Below, piece after piece: positions 27,184-37,211 of a stretch of 64,000 nt of DNA; position 1 is the first letter of the stretch; every line of letters starts with the position of its first letter. Made by a program: the position numbers and the translations under genes. The notes below the pieces were generated by a model. The model was not told where the DNA came from, made no database searches, and saw only the letters and a list, made by a program, of their open reading frames with translations. The DNA is from Paracoccus litorisediminis (GTDB lineage: Bacteria > Pseudomonadota > Alphaproteobacteria > Rhodobacterales > Rhodobacteraceae). Where the stretch lies: contig NZ_WMIG01000004.1 in the NCBI RefSeq assembly GCF_009711205.1, positions 186,001 through 250,000 on the forward strand, given 5' to 3'.

Positions 27184-27600
27184 ATGACCGACGACCCGAA
27201 TCTTCACGATGCCGCCTGCCATTGCGGAACAGTCCGCTTCCGGGTGCGGCTGGCCGACGGGTTCAATACGATCCGCCGCTGCGACTGTTCCTTTTGTCGG
27301 ATGCGCGGCGCGGTGGTGGTCTCGGCCCGGCTGGGCGATCTGGAGTTTCTGTCGGGCCAGGAAAACCTGACGCTGTATCAATTCAATACCGGCACGGCCA
27401 AGCATTGGTTCTGCAAGACCTGCGGCATCTATACCCATCACCAGCGCCGCTCTGACCCCAGCCAATACGGCGTGAATGTCGCCTGCATCAACGGTGTCAG
27501 CCCGTTCGATTTCCCCGAGGTGATCGTGAATGACGGGGTGCATCACCCCGCCGACGGTCCGTCGGGAATCGCGGGCGTTCTGCGTTACTCGCCTGCCTGA
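27184..27600 (+). CDS. GFA/CENP-V family zinc protein
   Basis: A 138-residue glutathione-dependent formaldehyde-activating-like protein. The Cys motifs are [18 protein letters not shown] and [13 protein letters not shown], enough for two zinc sites, with the VNVACINGV segment typical of the family. Only a few members were shown to act on S-hydroxymethylglutathione, so the activity is unassigned. Its 3' end overlaps the convergent DUF188 gene by 16 bases. Confidence 0.88.
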   Translation: MTDDPNLHDAACHCGTVRFRVRLADGFNTIRRCDCSFCRMRGAVVVSARLGDLEFLSGQENLTLYQFNTGTAKHWFCKTCGIYTHHQRRSDPSQYGVNVACINGVSPFDFPEVIVNDGVHHPADGPSGIAGVLRYSPA

Positions 27601-28055
27601 GGCGACACGCGCCGTGCCGCTGCCATCACCCGGTCCAAGGATTGCAGGAACATCGCACGATCAGCCTTGCTGAAGCCGCCGCCCTTGCCCTGATGGAACG
27701 GATCGGCGGCGCGGATATCCTGCATCAGGTCGCGCGTGGCCAGCCGCCCGCCGATATTGGCCAGCGTCAGCACCTCGCCATTCGACTGCACGACCTGCGC
27801 CCCGGCCTTGAGGCAGCGATCCGCCAGCGGAATGTCCGAGGTCACCACCACATCCCCCGGCCCGCAATGCGAGGCGATCCATTGATCGGCCACATCCGGC
27901 CCTTCGGGGACGATCACCAGCGACACGAAGGGATTGGGCGACGGGCGCAAACCGCCATTGCAGACCAGCACCATCGGCAGGCGCAGGCGGGTGGCGACGC
28001 GTTCGGCCTCGGCTTTGACCGGGCAGGCATCGGCGTCGATGTAAAGGGTGGTCAT
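27585..28055 (-). CDS. YaiI/YqxD family (DUF188) protein
   Basis: A 156-residue protein beginning [18 protein letters not shown], the hallmark of the UPF0178/DUF188 PIN-like fold. It also has [16 protein letters not shown] and [16 protein letters not shown]. The acidic residues ([15 protein letters not shown]) resemble a nuclease active site, but no biochemical function is established. The start at 28055 was chosen from the conserved N-terminus. Confidence 0.88.
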   Translation of the reverse strand: MTTLYIDADACPVKAEAERVATRLRLPMVLVCNGGLRPSPNPFVSLVIVPEGPDVADQWIASHCGPGDVVVTSDIPLADRCLKAGAQVVQSNGEVLTLANIGGRLATRDLMQDIRAADPFHQGKGGGFSKADRAMFLQSLDRVMAAARRVSPQAGE

Positions 28056-28071
28056 CGGGGCGGCTCCGTTT

Positions 28072-28096
28072 GAAAGAAGCCCCGCCAAAGCGGGGC
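28072..28096 (-). terminator. Terminator after the cyclophilin pair
   Basis: On the minus strand GCCCCGC-TTTG-GCGGGGC (28096-28079) is followed by TTCTTTC, 27 bases after the stop of the periplasmic cyclophilin. Confidence 0.8.
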
Positions 28097-28122
28097 CTCC
28101 ATGTCAGGTCGGTGAGGCAGGA

Positions 28123-28716
28123 TCACTCCTGCACGGTCACCTTGACCATGAAGTCGGGCTCAACGACCGAGCCATTGGCGGCGGGGTCGCCCTTCTTGAT
28201 GGCGTTCAGCACTTCCCAGCCCTCGACCAGTTGGCCGACGACCGTGTATTGCCCGTCAAGGAACTCGGCCGGGGCCAGGTCGATGAAGAACTGGCTGTTG
28301 GCGCTGTTCGGGTCCTGCGAGCGAGCCATGCCGACCGTGCCGCGCTGGAAGCTGACATCGTTGAATTCCGCCGGCAGGTCCGGCATGGACGAGCCGCCCA
28401 TGCCCGCACGCGCGGTATCCGCACCATGCTTGCCGAATTCCACGTCGCCGGTCTGGGTCATGAAGCCGTCGATCACGCGGTGAAAGACCACGCCGTCATA
28501 GGACCCGGCCTTGGCCAGCGTCACCAGACGTTCGACATGCTTGGGGGCCTTGTCGGTATACAGGTCCAGCACGATCTTGCCCTTGGCGGCGCCCGAGGAA
28601 TCCGCGACCTCGATCACCAGATTCGGACCCGGACCGTCAGTCACGCCCGGCAGACCCTCGGCGTGAACGGCACCTGCACCCAGCAGCAGTGCGGGGATCA
28701 GGGCCTTATTCAGCAT
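28123..28716 (-). CDS. Periplasmic cyclophilin-type peptidyl-prolyl isomerase
   Basis: A 197-residue precursor with a signal peptide (MLNKALIPALLLGAGAVHA). The cyclophilin core carries VVFHRVIDGFMTQTGD, ARSQDPNSANSQFFIDLAPAEFLDGQYTVVGQLVEGWEVL, with the catalytic Arg in FHRVI. It should assist periplasmic folding. The start overlaps the end of the upstream cytosolic paralogue by 11 bases. Confidence 0.93.
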   Translation of the reverse strand: MLNKALIPALLLGAGAVHAEGLPGVTDGPGPNLVIEVADSSGAAKGKIVLDLYTDKAPKHVERLVTLAKAGSYDGVVFHRVIDGFMTQTGDVEFGKHGADTARAGMGGSSMPDLPAEFNDVSFQRGTVGMARSQDPNSANSQFFIDLAPAEFLDGQYTVVGQLVEGWEVLNAIKKGDPAANGSVVEPDFMVKVTVQE

Positions 28717-29215
28717 CGGCAGCGACCTTGACCGAGATCATGCGGTCGGGATTCGCCGGCGGCTCGCCACGGACGATCTTGTCGACATTTTCCATGCCCG
28801 AGATCACGCGGCCATAAACGGTGTATTGGCCATTCAGGAAATGGTTGTCGTTGAAATTGATGAAGAACTGGCTGTTGGCCGAGTTCGGGTTCATCGAACG
28901 TGCAGCACCCAGCGTGCCACGGTCATGCGGCAGGCGCGAGAATTCCGCCGGCAGGTCCGGCAGGTCCGAACCACCCGTGCCGGCGCGGCCCGGATTGTAG
29001 CCCGATTCCATGTTCGCATGTTCCACGTCGCCGGTCTGGGCCATGAAGCCCTCGATCACGCGGTGGAAGGCGACGTTGTCGTATTTCCCGGCGCGGGCCA
29101 GTTCCTTCATCCGCTCGACATGCTTGGGCGCAACATCGGCCAGAAGCTCGATCACGACCGGGCCGTCTTTCAGCTCGATGATGACCGTGTTTTCGGGATC
29201 CTTGATCTCGGCCAT
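28706..29215 (-). CDS. ppiB: Cytosolic cyclophilin-type peptidyl-prolyl isomerase
   Basis: A 169-residue cyclophilin without signal peptide: VAFHRVIEGFMAQTGDVEH, then MNPNSANSQFFINFNDNHFLNGQYTVYGRVISGMENVDKI. GAAGGAGAGTCCC before ATG at 29215 decides against the much longer open frame extending to 29731, which is antisense to pgk. Together with the following signal-peptide-bearing gene it forms a tandem pair, one form for each compartment. Confidence 0.94.
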   Translation of the reverse strand: MAEIKDPENTVIIELKDGPVVIELLADVAPKHVERMKELARAGKYDNVAFHRVIEGFMAQTGDVEHANMESGYNPGRAGTGGSDLPDLPAEFSRLPHDRGTLGAARSMNPNSANSQFFINFNDNHFLNGQYTVYGRVISGMENVDKIVRGEPPANPDRMISVKVAADAE

Positions 29216-29378
29216 GGGACTCTCCTTCTGATGGCTTGGCGCAAAGGCATAAGCATTTCGTGCCGCCCACACAACGCCGCCATTGCCGGGCGGTTCACCG
29301 CCGGTGCAGGTTGACGAAAATATCAACTTGCGTGAAAACCGCGCACGGCTGCGTGAACGGCTCAGGAAAGGGACAAGC

Positions 29379-30575
29379 ATGGCGGATTTCAACACGATCG
29401 ACGACCTCGACCTTAACGGTAAGGTGGTCCTGACCCGCGTGGACGTGAACGTCCCCGTCGAAAACGGACTGGTGACCGACGCCACCCGGATCGAGAAGAT
29501 CGTGCCGACGATCAAGGACATCCAGTCCAAAGGCGGCATTCCGGTCCTGCTGGCGCATTTCGACCGTCCCAAGGGCAAGCGTGTCGATTCCATGAGCCTG
29601 CAAATCGTGCTGCCCGCGCTGGAAGCGGCCCTTGGCCAGCCGGTGAAATTCTCGGACGAGGCCATCGGCGGCACCGCCAAGCGCGCCGTAGCCGACCTGC
29701 AGCCGGGCGATGTGCTGCTGCTGGAAAACACCCGTTTCTATCCGGGCGAGGAAACCAATGACGCGACCTTCGCCGCCTCACTGGCCGCGCTGGGTCAGGC
29801 CTATGTGAACGACGCCTTCTCGGCCGCGCACCGCGCACACGCCTCGACCGAAGGCATCGCGCAGTTGCTGCCCGCCGCTGCTGGCCGCCTGATGGAGGCC
29901 GAACTCAAGGCGCTGGACGCTGCCCTTGGCGCACCGCAGCGCCCGGTCGTTGCGGTCGTCGGCGGGGCCAAGGTCTCGACCAAGCTGGACCTGCTGGGGA
30001 ACCTGATCTCCAAGGTCGATCATCTGGTGATCGGCGGCGGCATGGCCAACACCTTCCTGGTCGCCCAAGGCATCGAGGTCGGCAAATCGCTGGCCGAACG
30101 CGACATGGCCGACACCGCCCGCGAGATCATGTCCAAGGCCAGCGGCGCAGGCTGCACCATCCACCTGCCGGTCGATGTCGTCGTGGCACGCGAATTCAAG
30201 GCCGGTGCCGAGAATCAGACCGTTCCCACCGATGCCTGCCCTGCCGATGCGATGATCCTTGATGCCGGTCCGGAAACAGTCGCAAAGATCCGCACCGTGT
30301 TCGAAAGCTCGCGCACGCTGATCTGGAACGGCCCGCTGGGCGCGTTCGAAATCCAACCCTTCGACGCCGCCACCAATGCCGCAGCCCAAGAGGCAGCCGA
30401 ACTGACCCGTGCGGGCAAGCTGATCTCGGTCGCGGGCGGCGGCGATACTGTCGCCGCGCTGAACAAGGCGGGCGTCTCGGGCGATTTCACCTTCATCTCG
30501 ACGGCGGGCGGTGCCTTCCTTGAGTGGATGGAGGGCAAGGAACTGCCCGGCGTCGCCGCGTTGCAAAAGCGCTGA
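29379..30575 (+). CDS. pgk: Phosphoglycerate kinase
   Basis: Transfers phosphate between 1,3-bisphosphoglycerate and ADP. The 398-residue product has the N-terminal signature [15 protein letters not shown], substrate loop HFDRPKGKR, and C-domain nucleotide site with [12 protein letters not shown] and [21 protein letters not shown] lies before the ATG. gap is not adjacent; fba follows 0.5 kb later past an unrelated minus-strand gene. A terminator closes the unit. Confidence 0.97.
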   Translation: MADFNTIDDLDLNGKVVLTRVDVNVPVENGLVTDATRIEKIVPTIKDIQSKGGIPVLLAHFDRPKGKRVDSMSLQIVLPALEAALGQPVKFSDEAIGGTAKRAVADLQPGDVLLLENTRFYPGEETNDATFAASLAALGQAYVNDAFSAAHRAHASTEGIAQLLPAAAGRLMEAELKALDAALGAPQRPVVAVVGGAKVSTKLDLLGNLISKVDHLVIGGGMANTFLVAQGIEVGKSLAERDMADTAREIMSKASGAGCTIHLPVDVVVAREFKAGAENQTVPTDACPADAMILDAGPETVAKIRTVFESSRTLIWNGPLGAFEIQPFDAATNAAAQEAAELTRAGKLISVAGGGDTVAALNKAGVSGDFTFISTAGGAFLEWMEGKELPGVAALQKR

Positions 30576-30590
30576 TCGCGCCGTGATCTT

Positions 30591-30612
30591 GGGGGCCGCT
30601 GGCCCCCTTTTT
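30591..30612 (+). terminator. Rho-independent terminator for pgk
   Basis: GGGGGCC-GCT-GGCCCCC followed by TTTTT, 15 bases after the pgk stop. Confidence 0.92.
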
Positions 30613-30621
30613 CATTCCGCC

Positions 30622-30840
30622 CTAATTCGCGGCCGGGGCCGTGCCTGCGGGCGGAGCAGCAGCCGGGGCCGGAGCGGGCGCGGTCGGCAGGTTCCGTTCG
30701 ATGTCGCGCGACTCGGTATCACGGGACAGCACATACATGAACGTGCCTGCCGCGATCACAAAAGCCAGCGCAAAGACAAGAAAGAAGGGCCGGTTCTGGC
30801 GCACCTGTTCGGGAATGCTGTCCGGGTCTTCGTTGGCCAT
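30622..30840 (-). CDS. Small single-pass membrane protein
   Basis: A 72-residue protein with a charged N-terminus, one hydrophobic segment (FFLVFALAFVIAAGTFMYVLS, about residues 19-39) and an Ala/Pro-rich tail (APAPAPAAAPPAG). GGGGGAAAGACCC precedes ATG at 30840. No family recognised; it lies alone between pgk and fba on the opposite strand. Confidence 0.7.
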   Translation of the reverse strand: MANEDPDSIPEQVRQNRPFFLVFALAFVIAAGTFMYVLSRDTESRDIERNLPTAPAPAPAAAPPAGTAPAAN

Positions 30841-31028
30841 GGGTCTTTCCCCCATCTTGATGCCGTGTCATCGAAACGCTTGGTGCCCGATGCGGTTCCA
30901 GAAAGGCCACGGCGGCGCGGAAACTTTGTGCGCCAGCCCCATGATGCGACATATTTTCACCGGAACGACAGCTTCGCGCGCTATGCACTGAAAAGTCAGC
31001 GTTGCTGTTAGCGCAACCCGAATTGCCC

Positions 31029-31058
31029 TTGGCCGTGGTTTTGTTAAGTCACGGCCAA
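31029..31058. promoter_or_regulatory. Inverted repeat in the fba leader
   Basis: TTGGCCGTG (31029-31037) and CACGGCCAA (31050-31058) form a perfect 9-base inverted repeat with a 12-base AT-rich spacer, 18 bases before the fba ATG. It could be an operator or an mRNA hairpin placed just ahead of the ribosome site (GGAG at 31067-31070). Confidence 0.5.
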
Positions 31059-31076
31059 ACTGGATTGGAGTTTCAG

Positions 31077-32006
31077 ATGCAGATGACCGATACTGTCCGC
31101 AAGATCCTCGCCAATTACGAAGGCGAGACCCCCGGCGTGAAAGCGCAATTGGCGCGCATGCTGATGACCGGCAAGCTTGCGGGCACCGGCAAGATGATCA
31201 TCCTGCCCGTCGACCAAGGCTTCGAGCATGGCCCGGCGCGCAGCTTCGCTCCGAACCCGCTGGGCTACGACCCCCATTACCACTACCAACTGGCGATCGA
31301 CGCCGGTCTGAACGCCTATGCCGCACCGCTGGGCATGATCGAGGCTGGCGCGGATACGTTCGCAGGCCAGATCCCGACCATCCTGAAAGTGAACTCGGCC
31401 AACTCGCTGATGTCGGACACCGCTGGCAAGAACCAGGCGATCACCGCATCGGTCGATGACGCACTGCGTCTGGGCTGCGCCGCCATCGGCTTTACCATCT
31501 ATCCGGGTTCGGACATGGCGCTCGACATGTTCGAAGAGATCGTCGAGATGCGTAAGGAAGCGGCCGCCAAGGGCGTCGCGACTGTCATCTGGTCCTATCC
31601 GCGCGGCGAGGCGATCACCAAGGACGGTGAAACCGCCATCGACGTGGCAGCCTATGCCGCCCAGATCGCCGCCCTGATCGGCGCGCATATCATCAAGATC
31701 AAGCTGTCGACCGACCACCTGATGCTGCCCGAGGCCAAAAAGGTCTACGAAGCCAAGGAAATCGACATCGCGACTCAGGCGAAGCGCGTCGAGCACTGCA
31801 TGCAGGCCAGCTTCAACGGCCGCCGCATCGTCGTCTTCTCGGGCGGCGCTGCAAAAGGCGCTGATGCGGTCTACGACGACGCCCGCGCGATCCGCGACGG
31901 CGGCGGCAACGGCTCGATCATCGGCCGCAACAGCTTCCAGCGCTCGCGCGAGGATGCGCTGGCCATGCTGCAACAGCTGGTCGACATCTATCTGGGCAAG
32001 GCCTGA
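31077..32006 (+). CDS. fbaB: Class I fructose-bisphosphate aldolase (DhnA type)
   Basis: Schiff-base aldolase of the bacterial/archaeal DhnA group, 309 residues, cleaving fructose-1,6-bisphosphate. Landmarks are ILPVDQGFEHGPARSF near the N-terminus, TIYPGSDMALDMFEE, the lysine strand HIIKIKLSTDHLML (K207 or K209 as Schiff-base former) and phosphate loop VVFSGGAAKGAD. GGAG with six-base spacing fixes ATG at 31077 (a second ATG two codons on is possible). The preceding 100 bases carry a strong inverted repeat. Confidence 0.93.
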   Translation: MQMTDTVRKILANYEGETPGVKAQLARMLMTGKLAGTGKMIILPVDQGFEHGPARSFAPNPLGYDPHYHYQLAIDAGLNAYAAPLGMIEAGADTFAGQIPTILKVNSANSLMSDTAGKNQAITASVDDALRLGCAAIGFTIYPGSDMALDMFEEIVEMRKEAAAKGVATVIWSYPRGEAITKDGETAIDVAAYAAQIAALIGAHIIKIKLSTDHLMLPEAKKVYEAKEIDIATQAKRVEHCMQASFNGRRIVVFSGGAAKGADAVYDDARAIRDGGGNGSIIGRNSFQRSREDALAMLQQLVDIYLGKA

Positions 32007-32040
32007 TCGCAGCGTCCCGCAAGGGAATCCGCCAAGAAAC

Positions 32041-32068
32041 AAGGGGGCGTCCGCTGGGGCGCCCTTTT
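32041..32068 (+). terminator. Rho-independent terminator for fba
   Basis: AAGGG/GGCGTCC pairs with GGGGCGCCCTT around GCT, followed by TTTT; 34 bases after the fba stop. Confidence 0.8.
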
Positions 32069-32120
32069 CCTTTTGGCCAATAAAGCCTAGGTTCTGCGCC
32101 AAAGAATGAAGGATGGGTGC

Positions 32121-33245
32121 ATGTCGTTTTTCTCGAAGCTGCGCGACCGGCTGACGCGGTCCTCGTCGAAGATCGGCGCGGGGCTGGACGATATCGTCGC
32201 GGAAGGTGCGGTCGAAAAGGATGACGCGCCCGAAGCGGCCGTAGCCGTCAGCCCTGCCCCCGTACCTGCCCCTGCCCCCATGCCAGCCCCAGCGCCTGAA
32301 CGCGCACCCGAGCCTGAGCGTCCCGCGCCCCCCGCCCCTCAGGAACAGGCGGCACCGCGCCCCGGCGTTCTGGGTCGGCTGTTCGGACGCGGAACCAGTG
32401 ACACCGAACCCCGGCGTGAGCTGGACGACGCGATGCTCGAAGAGCTCGAGGAGATGCTGATCCAGTCCGATATGGGCGTCGAGACCGCCTTGCGCGTCAC
32501 CGCCAATATCGCCGAGGGGCGACTGGGTCGCCGGGTCTCGGCCACCGAGCTCAAGGAACTGCTGGCCGATGAGATCGCCCGCATCATGACACCGGTGGCA
32601 AAGCCCCTGCCGATCTATCCCAAGCGCCCGCAGGTGGTGCTGGTCGTCGGTGTGAACGGCTCGGGCAAGACCACGACCATCGGCAAGCTTGCCAGCCAGT
32701 TCAAGGCGTCGGGCAAGAATGTCGTCATCGCCGCTGGCGACACCTTCCGCGCCGCCGCCGTTGAGCAGCTGCAGATCTGGGGCAAGCGCGCAGGCGTGCC
32801 GGTGATGACCGCCCCCGAGGGCTCGGACCCGGCCAGCCTTGCTTTCGACGCCATGACCCGCGCGGAAGCCGAAGGCGCGGATCTGCTGATGATCGACACC
32901 GCCGGGCGTCTGCAGAACCGTCAGGACCTGATGGAGGAACTGGCCAAGATCGTCCGCGTCATCCGCAAGAAGGACCCTTCGGCCCCGCACAACACCCTGC
33001 TGGTGCTGGACGCCACCACCGGCCAGAACGCGCTGAGCCAGGTCGAGACCTTCCAGAAACTGGCCGATGTCTCAGGGCTTGTCATGACCAAGCTGGACGG
33101 CACGGCGCGGGGCGGCGTGCTAGTGGCATTGGCAGACCGCTTCGGCCTGCCCATCCACGCCATCGGGGTTGGCGAACAGATCGACGATCTCGACGCTTTT
33201 GACGCCCGCGATTTCGCGCGCGCCCTCGTCGGGTTGGACAGCTAA
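32121..33245 (+). CDS. ftsY: Signal recognition particle receptor FtsY
   Basis: SRP receptor GTPase that docks ribosome-SRP complexes at the inner membrane. The 374-residue product has a short basic N-terminus ([16 protein letters not shown]), a Pro/Ala/Glu-rich A region to about residue 80, then the four-helix N domain and the NG GTPase. The GTPase motifs are G1 [10 protein letters not shown] (177-186), [12 protein letters not shown]3 [12 protein letters not shown] and G4 [10 protein letters not shown]. Start at 32121 by the GAAGGA ribosome site; an ATG at 32106 is in frame. Confidence 0.96.
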   Translation: MSFFSKLRDRLTRSSSKIGAGLDDIVAEGAVEKDDAPEAAVAVSPAPVPAPAPMPAPAPERAPEPERPAPPAPQEQAAPRPGVLGRLFGRGTSDTEPRRELDDAMLEELEEMLIQSDMGVETALRVTANIAEGRLGRRVSATELKELLADEIARIMTPVAKPLPIYPKRPQVVLVVGVNGSGKTTTIGKLASQFKASGKNVVIAAGDTFRAAAVEQLQIWGKRAGVPVMTAPEGSDPASLAFDAMTRAEAEGADLLMIDTAGRLQNRQDLMEELAKIVRVIRKKDPSAPHNTLLVLDATTGQNALSQVETFQKLADVSGLVMTKLDGTARGGVLVALADRFGLPIHAIGVGEQIDDLDAFDARDFARALVGLDS

Positions 33246-33253
33246 GCCCGGCC

Positions 33254-33274
33254 TTCTTCGTTTCTCAAATACCC
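33254..33274 (-). repeat. GGGTATTT motif copy after ftsY
   Basis: Read on the minus strand: GGGTATTT, GAGA, AACG, AA, GAA, preceded by GGTTGCGCGGTTGCTG as at the bet-operon copy. It fills the 54-base gap between convergent genes. Confidence 0.7.
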
Positions 33275-33299
33275 CAGCAACCGCGCAACCGGCCCAAGC

Positions 33300-33668
33300 C
33301 TATGGCTTGACCGGATGCGCCTTGGTCGTGGTGGTCTCGACCGGCGCGACATTGCCCGATGCATCGGCTGCGGGCATCTGTACGTCCTGCGGAGGGGTGA
33401 AGGGCGCGGTCAGTTCGGCCGTCTTGGCCTTCTTGTCATAGATGCAGACATAGCGATCCGCACCCCCATCGGGCAGCGTCGTGATCAGCAGCGCGGCGCC
33501 ATAGTTTTCCGAGCCAAAGGGATTCACCTCGATCGCGGTTTCGCCTTCCGTCGGCGCAAGGGCCGTGCAGGTTTTTTCGACCTCGGCGCGGAATTCATCC
33601 CATGCCGCATCGGATGCGGCCAGCGCGGGCGTAGCAGAAAGGGCGATCAGCAGGATGGGCAGGCGCAT
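33300..33668 (-). CDS. Small secreted protein, unknown
   Basis: A 122-residue precursor with a signal peptide ending at TPALAAS (about residue 18). The mature part has two cysteines (EKTCTAL and RYVCIYDKK) that could form a disulfide, then a Thr/Pro-rich tail. GGAGGAAACC precedes the ATG. Not recognised; it lies downstream of hisG on the same strand with 51 bases between. Confidence 0.7.
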   Translation of the reverse strand: MRLPILLIALSATPALAASDAAWDEFRAEVEKTCTALAPTEGETAIEVNPFGSENYGAALLITTLPDGGADRYVCIYDKKAKTAELTAPFTPPQDVQMPAADASGNVAPVETTTTKAHPVKP

Positions 33669-33719
33669 GGTTTCCTCCTTGGACGTGCCAAGACCAACGC
33701 CCCTGCCCCGTGCCGGTTT

Positions 33720-34397
33720 CTAAAGTCCCAGCCGGGTGGCGAAATCCCGCACAGCCGCCTCGTCCCCGGCGGCGATCGAACGCAACAGAGTCGCCTGAGA
33801 CTTCAGGATCGGATCGGCCCCGATGATCTTGAGGTGGTTGGCGCGCAGCGTCTCGCCCGAGGAGGTGATGTCGGCAATCGCCTCGGCGGTCAGGTTCGCC
33901 ACCGTGCCTTCGGTCGCGCCCTGACTGTCGACCAACTGGTAATCGGCGACCTCGTGATCCGACAGCCATGCCCGCACCAGCCGGTGATATTTGGTGGCAA
34001 TCCGCAGGCGGAAGCCATGCTCGGCCCGGAAATCGCGGGCGATGGTGGCCAGATCGTCCAGATCGTCGCAATCGCTCCAGCAGGCGGGAACGGCGAGGAT
34101 GAGGTCGGCATGGCCAAAGCCCATCGGGGCCAGTTCCTCGACATGGCTGCGCCAGCCGGCCAGCTTCTCGCGGATCAGGTCGGTGCCGGTCACGCCCAGA
34201 TGGATACGCCCGGCGCGAAGCTCGCGCGGGATCTCGCCCGCCGAAAGCAGCACCAGCGAGACGTTTTCCGCCCCCTCGACCCGCCCGGCATATTCGCGCT
34301 CTGACCCGGCGCGCGACAAGCGCACCCCGCGTTCGGCAAACCAGTCGAAGGTCTGCTCCATCAGCCGCCCCTTGGACGGCACGCCCAGCCGGATCAT
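33720..34397 (-). CDS. hisG: ATP phosphoribosyltransferase, short form catalytic subunit
   Basis: First step of histidine synthesis, joining ATP and PRPP. At 225 residues it is the short form, lacking the C-terminal ACT-like regulatory domain and therefore needing HisZ, encoded just upstream. PRPP-loop region: DYQLVDSQGATEGTVANLTAEAIADIT; N-terminus RLGVPSKGRLME. The start overlaps the hisZ stop by four bases (ATGA), fitting a hetero-octamer made in balance. Confidence 0.95.
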   Translation of the reverse strand: MIRLGVPSKGRLMEQTFDWFAERGVRLSRAGSEREYAGRVEGAENVSLVLLSAGEIPRELRAGRIHLGVTGTDLIREKLAGWRSHVEELAPMGFGHADLILAVPACWSDCDDLDDLATIARDFRAEHGFRLRIATKYHRLVRAWLSDHEVADYQLVDSQGATEGTVANLTAEAIADITSSGETLRANHLKIIGADPILKSQATLLRSIAAGDEAAVRDFATRLGL

Positions 34398-35461
34398 GCG
34401 AGCCCCCCGAGTTCGTAGACAAGGCCGGGGCGGATAATGCCACCGACAGCGGGGATCGAGCGGCCCTGCGCCTGCCCCAGCACCGCGGCCAGCGCGTCAT
34501 AGCGTCCGCCCGAGGCGACCGGCGGCCAGTCAAGGCGACCGGGGGCGGCAAAGCTGAAGGTCATGCCGTCGTAATATTCCATCGTGTGGCGACCGTGGCT
34601 CGCGTCGAAATGCACCGCATCCACGTCGATGCCGCGCCGCGCGAGGTTCGCAAGATTGCGCTCCAGCCGGTCCACCGCCTCATGAATGTCGGGAATTTCC
34701 GAAGCCAGTTGGCGCAGTTCCGCCAGCGCCTGCGGCGCCGGGGCCTCAATGGAGAAAAGCCGCTCCAGACGCTCGACCCATTGCGGGGCAAGCGGCAATT
34801 CGCCGGCATCAGCCTGAAGCCGGTCGATGCGGGCCTGCATCTCGGCCTGCGAGCGCATGCCCGTCCAGATCGCCGGAGTTTCCGCGAAATTGCGTGGCGC
34901 GGGCGGCGCGGCAAAACGGGCCAACTGGCGGGCAAAGCGTTTGGGCCGCCAGATATGGTGCAACAGCGCCGCGCGGCGCGCGCCCGACAGCGGCAGCGCA
35001 CGGACGGCATCCATCAGCAGGTCCATGTCGCCCATGCTGGCCTGAAGTTTCAGCGGCGACAGAATGTCGTGGAACAGCGCGAAGACCTCGGCATCGGCAT
35101 CGGGGTCGCGGGCAAAAAGCTCGAATCCGGCCTGCAGATATTCGTTGTCGCGCGGGTGGTCGGGCTGGCGTTCGCCATGGTCCTGCTTACGAAAGACCTC
35201 GCCCAGATAGCAGTAGCGCGCCGGTTCCGCACCGTTTTCCATATGCATCTGCACGACGGGCACGGTGAAATCGGGGCGCAGCATCATCTCGCCCCGGATC
35301 GGGTCTTGCGTCACATAGGCGCGGGCACGGATGTCCTCACCGTACAGGTCCAGCAGCGTCTCGGCGGGCAGCAGCAGGTCGGGCGCGACCTCCTCGGCCC
35401 CGGCAGCGCGAAACGCCGTCAGGATCTGCTGGCCGATCGCCTGTTTCTCGCGTTTGCTCAT
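34394..35461 (-). CDS. hisZ: ATP phosphoribosyltransferase regulatory subunit
   Basis: Catalytically dead paralogue of histidyl-tRNA synthetase that makes short HisG active and histidine-sensitive. The 355-residue product keeps the class II fold ([33 protein letters not shown] as motif 2) but lacks the anticodon domain. Start at 35461 overlaps the hisS stop by four bases, so hisS, hisZ and hisG form one tightly coupled operon. Confidence 0.93.
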   Translation of the reverse strand: MSKREKQAIGQQILTAFRAAGAEEVAPDLLLPAETLLDLYGEDIRARAYVTQDPIRGEMMLRPDFTVPVVQMHMENGAEPARYCYLGEVFRKQDHGERQPDHPRDNEYLQAGFELFARDPDADAEVFALFHDILSPLKLQASMGDMDLLMDAVRALPLSGARRAALLHHIWRPKRFARQLARFAAPPAPRNFAETPAIWTGMRSQAEMQARIDRLQADAGELPLAPQWVERLERLFSIEAPAPQALAELRQLASEIPDIHEAVDRLERNLANLARRGIDVDAVHFDASHGRHTMEYYDGMTFSFAAPGRLDWPPVASGGRYDALAAVLGQAQGRSIPAVGGIIRPGLVYELGGLA

Positions 35462-36942
35462 CCCAGAATGCGCCGGACTTCGGCGACCAGATCGGCGCGC
35501 GGAACCTCGGTCTGCGCGGGCTGGGACTTCCATTCCTCGTGGGTGGCCTCGGCGGCGATTTTCGCGCCCAGGATCAGGTCCTTGACCTGAATGACGCCGC
35601 GCTCGGCCTCGTCTCCGCCCTGGATGATGGCGACGGGGGATTGGCGTTTATCCGCGTATTTCAACTGGTTGCCGAAGTTTTTGGGGTTACCCAGATAGAC
35701 CTCGGCGCGGATGCCTGCGGCGCGCAGTTCGGATGCCATGGCGTAGTAATCCGCCATGCGGTCGCGGTCCATGACGGTGACGACAACGGGGCCTTGTTCG
35801 GTGCCACCCATCAGGCCCTTGGCACGCAAAGCCGCCAGCAGGCGATCAACGCCGATGGACACGCCCGTCGCCGGGACCTTCTGGCCGGTGAAGCGCTCGA
35901 CCAGACCGTCATAACGCCCGCCGCCCGCGACCGAGCCGAACTGCCGCTTGCGGCCCTTTTCGTCAAGGATTTCAAAGGTCAGCTCGGCCTCGAAGACCGG
36001 ACCGGTGTAATAGCCAAGGCCGCGCACGATCGAGGGATCGATGATCGCGCGATCCTCGCCCACACCCATCGCCGCCAGCATGTCCGATATCTGGGAAAGT
36101 TCCTCGACCCCCTCGGCACCGGTCACCGATGCCCCAACCGCCGCGCGCAGATTTTCCAGCGTCGCCGCATTATCCACGCCTTTCGAGGTCAGGAAGGCGA
36201 TGACCGGATCGGCCTGTTCGGGGCGCAGGCCCACGCCTTCGATCTCGGCCCCGGATTCGTCCTTGCGGCCGGTGGTGAGCAATTGGCGCACGCCCTGCTC
36301 GCCGACCTTGTCGAACTTATCGATGGTGCGCAGCACGTCATCGGCGGGCTTGCCGGATTCGACGCCCATGGCCTCAAGGATGCCGTTCAGAACCTTGCGG
36401 TTGTTGATGCGGATCAGGTAATCGCCGCGCTGGATGCCGGCATGCTCAAGAGCCGCCGCCAGCATCCCGCAAATTTCCGCATCCGCCGCCACGCTGGCCG
36501 AACCCACGGTATCGGCATCGCATTGGTAGAACTGGCGGAAGCGACCCGGCCCCGGCTTTTCGTTGCGCCAGACCGGACCCATCGCATAGCGGCGATAAGG
36601 GGATGGCAGGTCATTGCGGAACTGCGCCGCGACGCGCGCCAGCGGCGCGGTCAGGTCATAGCGCAGCGCCAGCCAGTCGCCTGCACCACCGCCGGGAACC
36701 TCGGCCTCTTGCCAGGCGAAGACGCCGGCATTGGGGCGGTCCACATCGGGCAGGAATTTCCCCAGCGCCTCGACGGTTTCCACGGCGCTGGTTTCCAGAG
36801 GCTCGAACCCATGTCGATGGTATACTTCGGCAATGCGGTCGAGCATCTGCTTGCGCTCGGTCACATCTGCGCCGAAATAGTCACGAAACCCCTTTGGTGT
36901 CTCTGCCTTGGGGCGTGGTTGCTTTTTCTGATCTTTCGCCAT
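35458..36942 (-). CDS. hisS: Histidyl-tRNA synthetase
   Basis: Class II synthetase of 494 residues. Motif 1 lies around the N-terminal [16 protein letters not shown], motif 2 is [27 protein letters not shown], the His-A sequence is [17 protein letters not shown] and motif 3 is [14 protein letters not shown]-terminal anticodon-binding domain follows. It is a little longer than the E. coli enzyme (424), with an extra segment around residues 190-260. First gene of hisSZG. Confidence 0.96.
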   Translation of the reverse strand: MAKDQKKQPRPKAETPKGFRDYFGADVTERKQMLDRIAEVYHRHGFEPLETSAVETVEALGKFLPDVDRPNAGVFAWQEAEVPGGGAGDWLALRYDLTAPLARVAAQFRNDLPSPYRRYAMGPVWRNEKPGPGRFRQFYQCDADTVGSASVAADAEICGMLAAALEHAGIQRGDYLIRINNRKVLNGILEAMGVESGKPADDVLRTIDKFDKVGEQGVRQLLTTGRKDESGAEIEGVGLRPEQADPVIAFLTSKGVDNAATLENLRAAVGASVTGAEGVEELSQISDMLAAMGVGEDRAIIDPSIVRGLGYYTGPVFEAELTFEILDEKGRKRQFGSVAGGGRYDGLVERFTGQKVPATGVSIGVDRLLAALRAKGLMGGTEQGPVVVTVMDRDRMADYYAMASELRAAGIRAEVYLGNPKNFGNQLKYADKRQSPVAIIQGGDEAERGVIQVKDLILGAKIAAEATHEEWKSQPAQTEVPRADLVAEVRRILG

Positions 36943-36990
36943 GGTATGCCTCGGGCTTTTCCATGCGGGGGTCTAACGGATGGAGGATGC

Positions 36991-37206
36991 ATGGACAAGC
37001 AGGCGCTGGAGAGAACCGAGCGGCTGGAAGAGGCTGTCGCCCATCTGACGCGGATTGCCGACGATCTTTCGGGGATCGTGGCCCGACAGGAGGGCGAAAT
37101 CACCCGGCTGGCACGACGCATCGACATGCTGCTGGCCCGCGAGGCTGAGCGCGAGTCGGAGGGGGGAACGATTCCCCTGGCCGATCAGCGCCCGCCGCAT
37201 TGGTAA
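36991..37206 (+). CDS. slyX: SlyX family protein
   Basis: A 71-residue coiled-coil protein (LEEAVAHLTRIADDLSGIVARQEGEITRLARRIDMLL) ending in PPHW, the SlyX-type C-terminus (usually PPHY). Function unknown. GGAGGATGC precedes ATG at 36991. It is divergent from hisS with 48 bases between. Confidence 0.85.
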   Translation: MDKQALERTERLEEAVAHLTRIADDLSGIVARQEGEITRLARRIDMLLAREAERESEGGTIPLADQRPPHW

Positions 37207-37211
37207 GGTGA

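Noticed and set aside
28706..29731. 341-residue reading of the cytosolic cyclophilin
   Set aside because: The extra N-terminal part is antisense to pgk, while GAAGGAGAG before ATG at 29215 gives the normal family start.
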